Below are positions 62,991 to 64,000 of a DNA stretch of 64,000 nucleotides, in pieces (positions within the stretch are counted from its first letter, which is position 1; each line of letters opens with the position of its first letter). The position numbers and the translations under genes are program-made. Under the pieces are notes generated by a model that saw only the letters and a program-made list of their open reading frames with translations, was not told the DNA's origin and made no database searches. Origin of the DNA: Albula goreensis (Eukaryota; Chordata; Actinopteri; Albuliformes; Albulidae); NCBI GenBank assembly GCA_022829145.1, contig CM040744.1:6917001-6981000 (forward strand). The letters are read 5' to 3'.

Positions 62991-64000
62991 TTTATTTAAC
63001 TTCCAAACAGACAGCTTGTCTCAAGCATGAACATTCACAGTGGCACAGAAACTTTTGGTACAGCCATCTGCAGCCTTTTCTCAGAAATCCCCATCTTTCC
63101 TGCCCTGTCCCGATTTGGAAGTACAGAATGTTACTTCCGGTGACGAGAGGATCCTCCCACGCTGTTTCCCTAACTCCCTGTTTTGCCAGGATTACTCGTG
63201 AACAGTGGGGCCGTTGTACTAATGTGAATGGTTATAGAGGGTGAATAGTCGATTTTTGAAATACGCTGTTCGTTTTTTTTGACCAGGACCAGCCTTTTTT
63301 TCAATTTAAGTCGTTCAGGAATCCGAAGGTACTTTAAAGATCAAGAGATTTCAGGTATGTTGAATGATATTGCTTAGCTTAATGACGTAGCAAGGGTAGC
63401 TAGCGAGCCGTCTCGCACTACTGTGGTCCGTAATGTAGATATAGATGGTGCTTGTGTTACGTAAATGTGAATATTGAAATCGGATTGCGTGCACAGTTAA
63501 CCTTTGCTTAATAAATCAGTTTAATCTGTTCAACGTGTTCCATTGATTCCAGTCTAATGGCCACAATTGTTGTGATTTACAGCTTTGGTTGTTTGTGACA
63601 GTTTACGTAAAACCCAGCTAACGTAGCGACACTATTGACTAGAGCTTTTGCTTCATGACCACTAGAGCAGGTCAAGAGGACCATAGTTTGAAATCCAATC
63701 AAGGTGTCTAAAGCAAGACCAAAATCCCAAAGCACACCCTTTTCGTGCGGTGCTCTGACCGCTTGCATCAAAACACAGCTATAAGTTGCTACTTAGCGAT
63801 AGCTAACGGTACGTGTAAACAATCGCCAGCTAATAGGGCACGCAGGCACAGTGGAAATCATCTTGACACATGAAAACAGAAGGAGAATGCTTAAGCAGTC
63901 ATATGTTAGCCAAGGTACACGTTGATCGCTGTAGGGAATGCCTGTTTAAATCTATCGATATTAACATTCTTGTGCGGATCTACTAAGCCACCGTCACCGA
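62991..64000 (+). promoter_or_regulatory. Possible promoter and 5' exon of a divergent gene
   Basis: ACTTCCGGTGACG (63,133-63,145) joins an ETS site to a CRE-like half site, as in many housekeeping promoters, and CpGs are somewhat denser here. A splice-donor-like CAG/GTATGT follows at 63,354-63,355. No conserved protein is encoded in the window, so any gene here would have only its 5' untranslated part inside it. The remaining bases to 64,000 show nothing recognisable. Confidence 0.25.

Noticed and set aside
62735-63244. Two open frames (64 codons minus strand, 91 codons plus strand) as small genes
   Set aside because: No recognisable domain, signal peptide or splice-linked partner. The lengths are what chance gives in this base composition.

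Overview
This is nuclear DNA of a ray-finned fish. The evidence is a compact intron-bearing class I cytokine receptor gene (leukemia inhibitory factor receptor, lifr), a teleost-type hAT MITE (206 bp, 8-bp target duplication), tRNA-derived SINEs, a teleost-type SINE 3' tail and a CA microsatellite.

Layout. Bases 1-40,188 are almost entirely one AT-rich satellite with a monomer of about 176 bp. It reads forward from 1 to about 17,417 and reverse from there to 40,188. The flip sits on a self-complementary TGAGCTCA inside a monomer. Distinctive monomer variants show that the left arm is the mirror image, monomer by monomer, of roughly 17.4-37.4 kb. Mirrored positions in the clean part sum to about 37,360. 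The left arm is fairly clean from 1 to 6,230 but very indel-rich and about 19% shortened from 6,231 to 17,417, while its partner at 17.4-31.1 kb is mostly intact. This looks most like a fold-back read built into the assembly, though a real giant palindrome is not excluded. A second flip at about 40,188 leads into older, diverged forward monomers (to 44,366). These are interrupted by a twin interspersed element (40,310-43,624) and by the hAT MITE (44,003-44,208).

From 44,367 to 49,358 there is no recognised gene: a CA repeat, one tRNA-derived SINE, one SINE tail and a CTCF-like site. From 60,838 down to 49,359 on the minus strand lies lifr. It has 17 coding exons with near-consensus splice sites and about 1,024 residues: signal peptide, a half cytokine-receptor module, an Ig-like domain, a second cytokine-receptor module, three FN3 domains, one membrane helix and a 250-residue tail. 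The ectodomain is clearly LIFR. The cytoplasmic part is odd: the proline-rich JAK box 1 is eroded, there is no YxxQ STAT3 docking motif, and the end of the tail is encoded by a 30-bp minisatellite. One exon junction is out of phase by a single base. Upstream lie a CTCF-like site about 190 bp from the start codon and a weak candidate divergent promoter near 63.1 kb.

The strongest results are the mirror-image satellite, which matters for trusting this assembly, and a LIFR that seems built to bind ligand but not to signal in the usual way.
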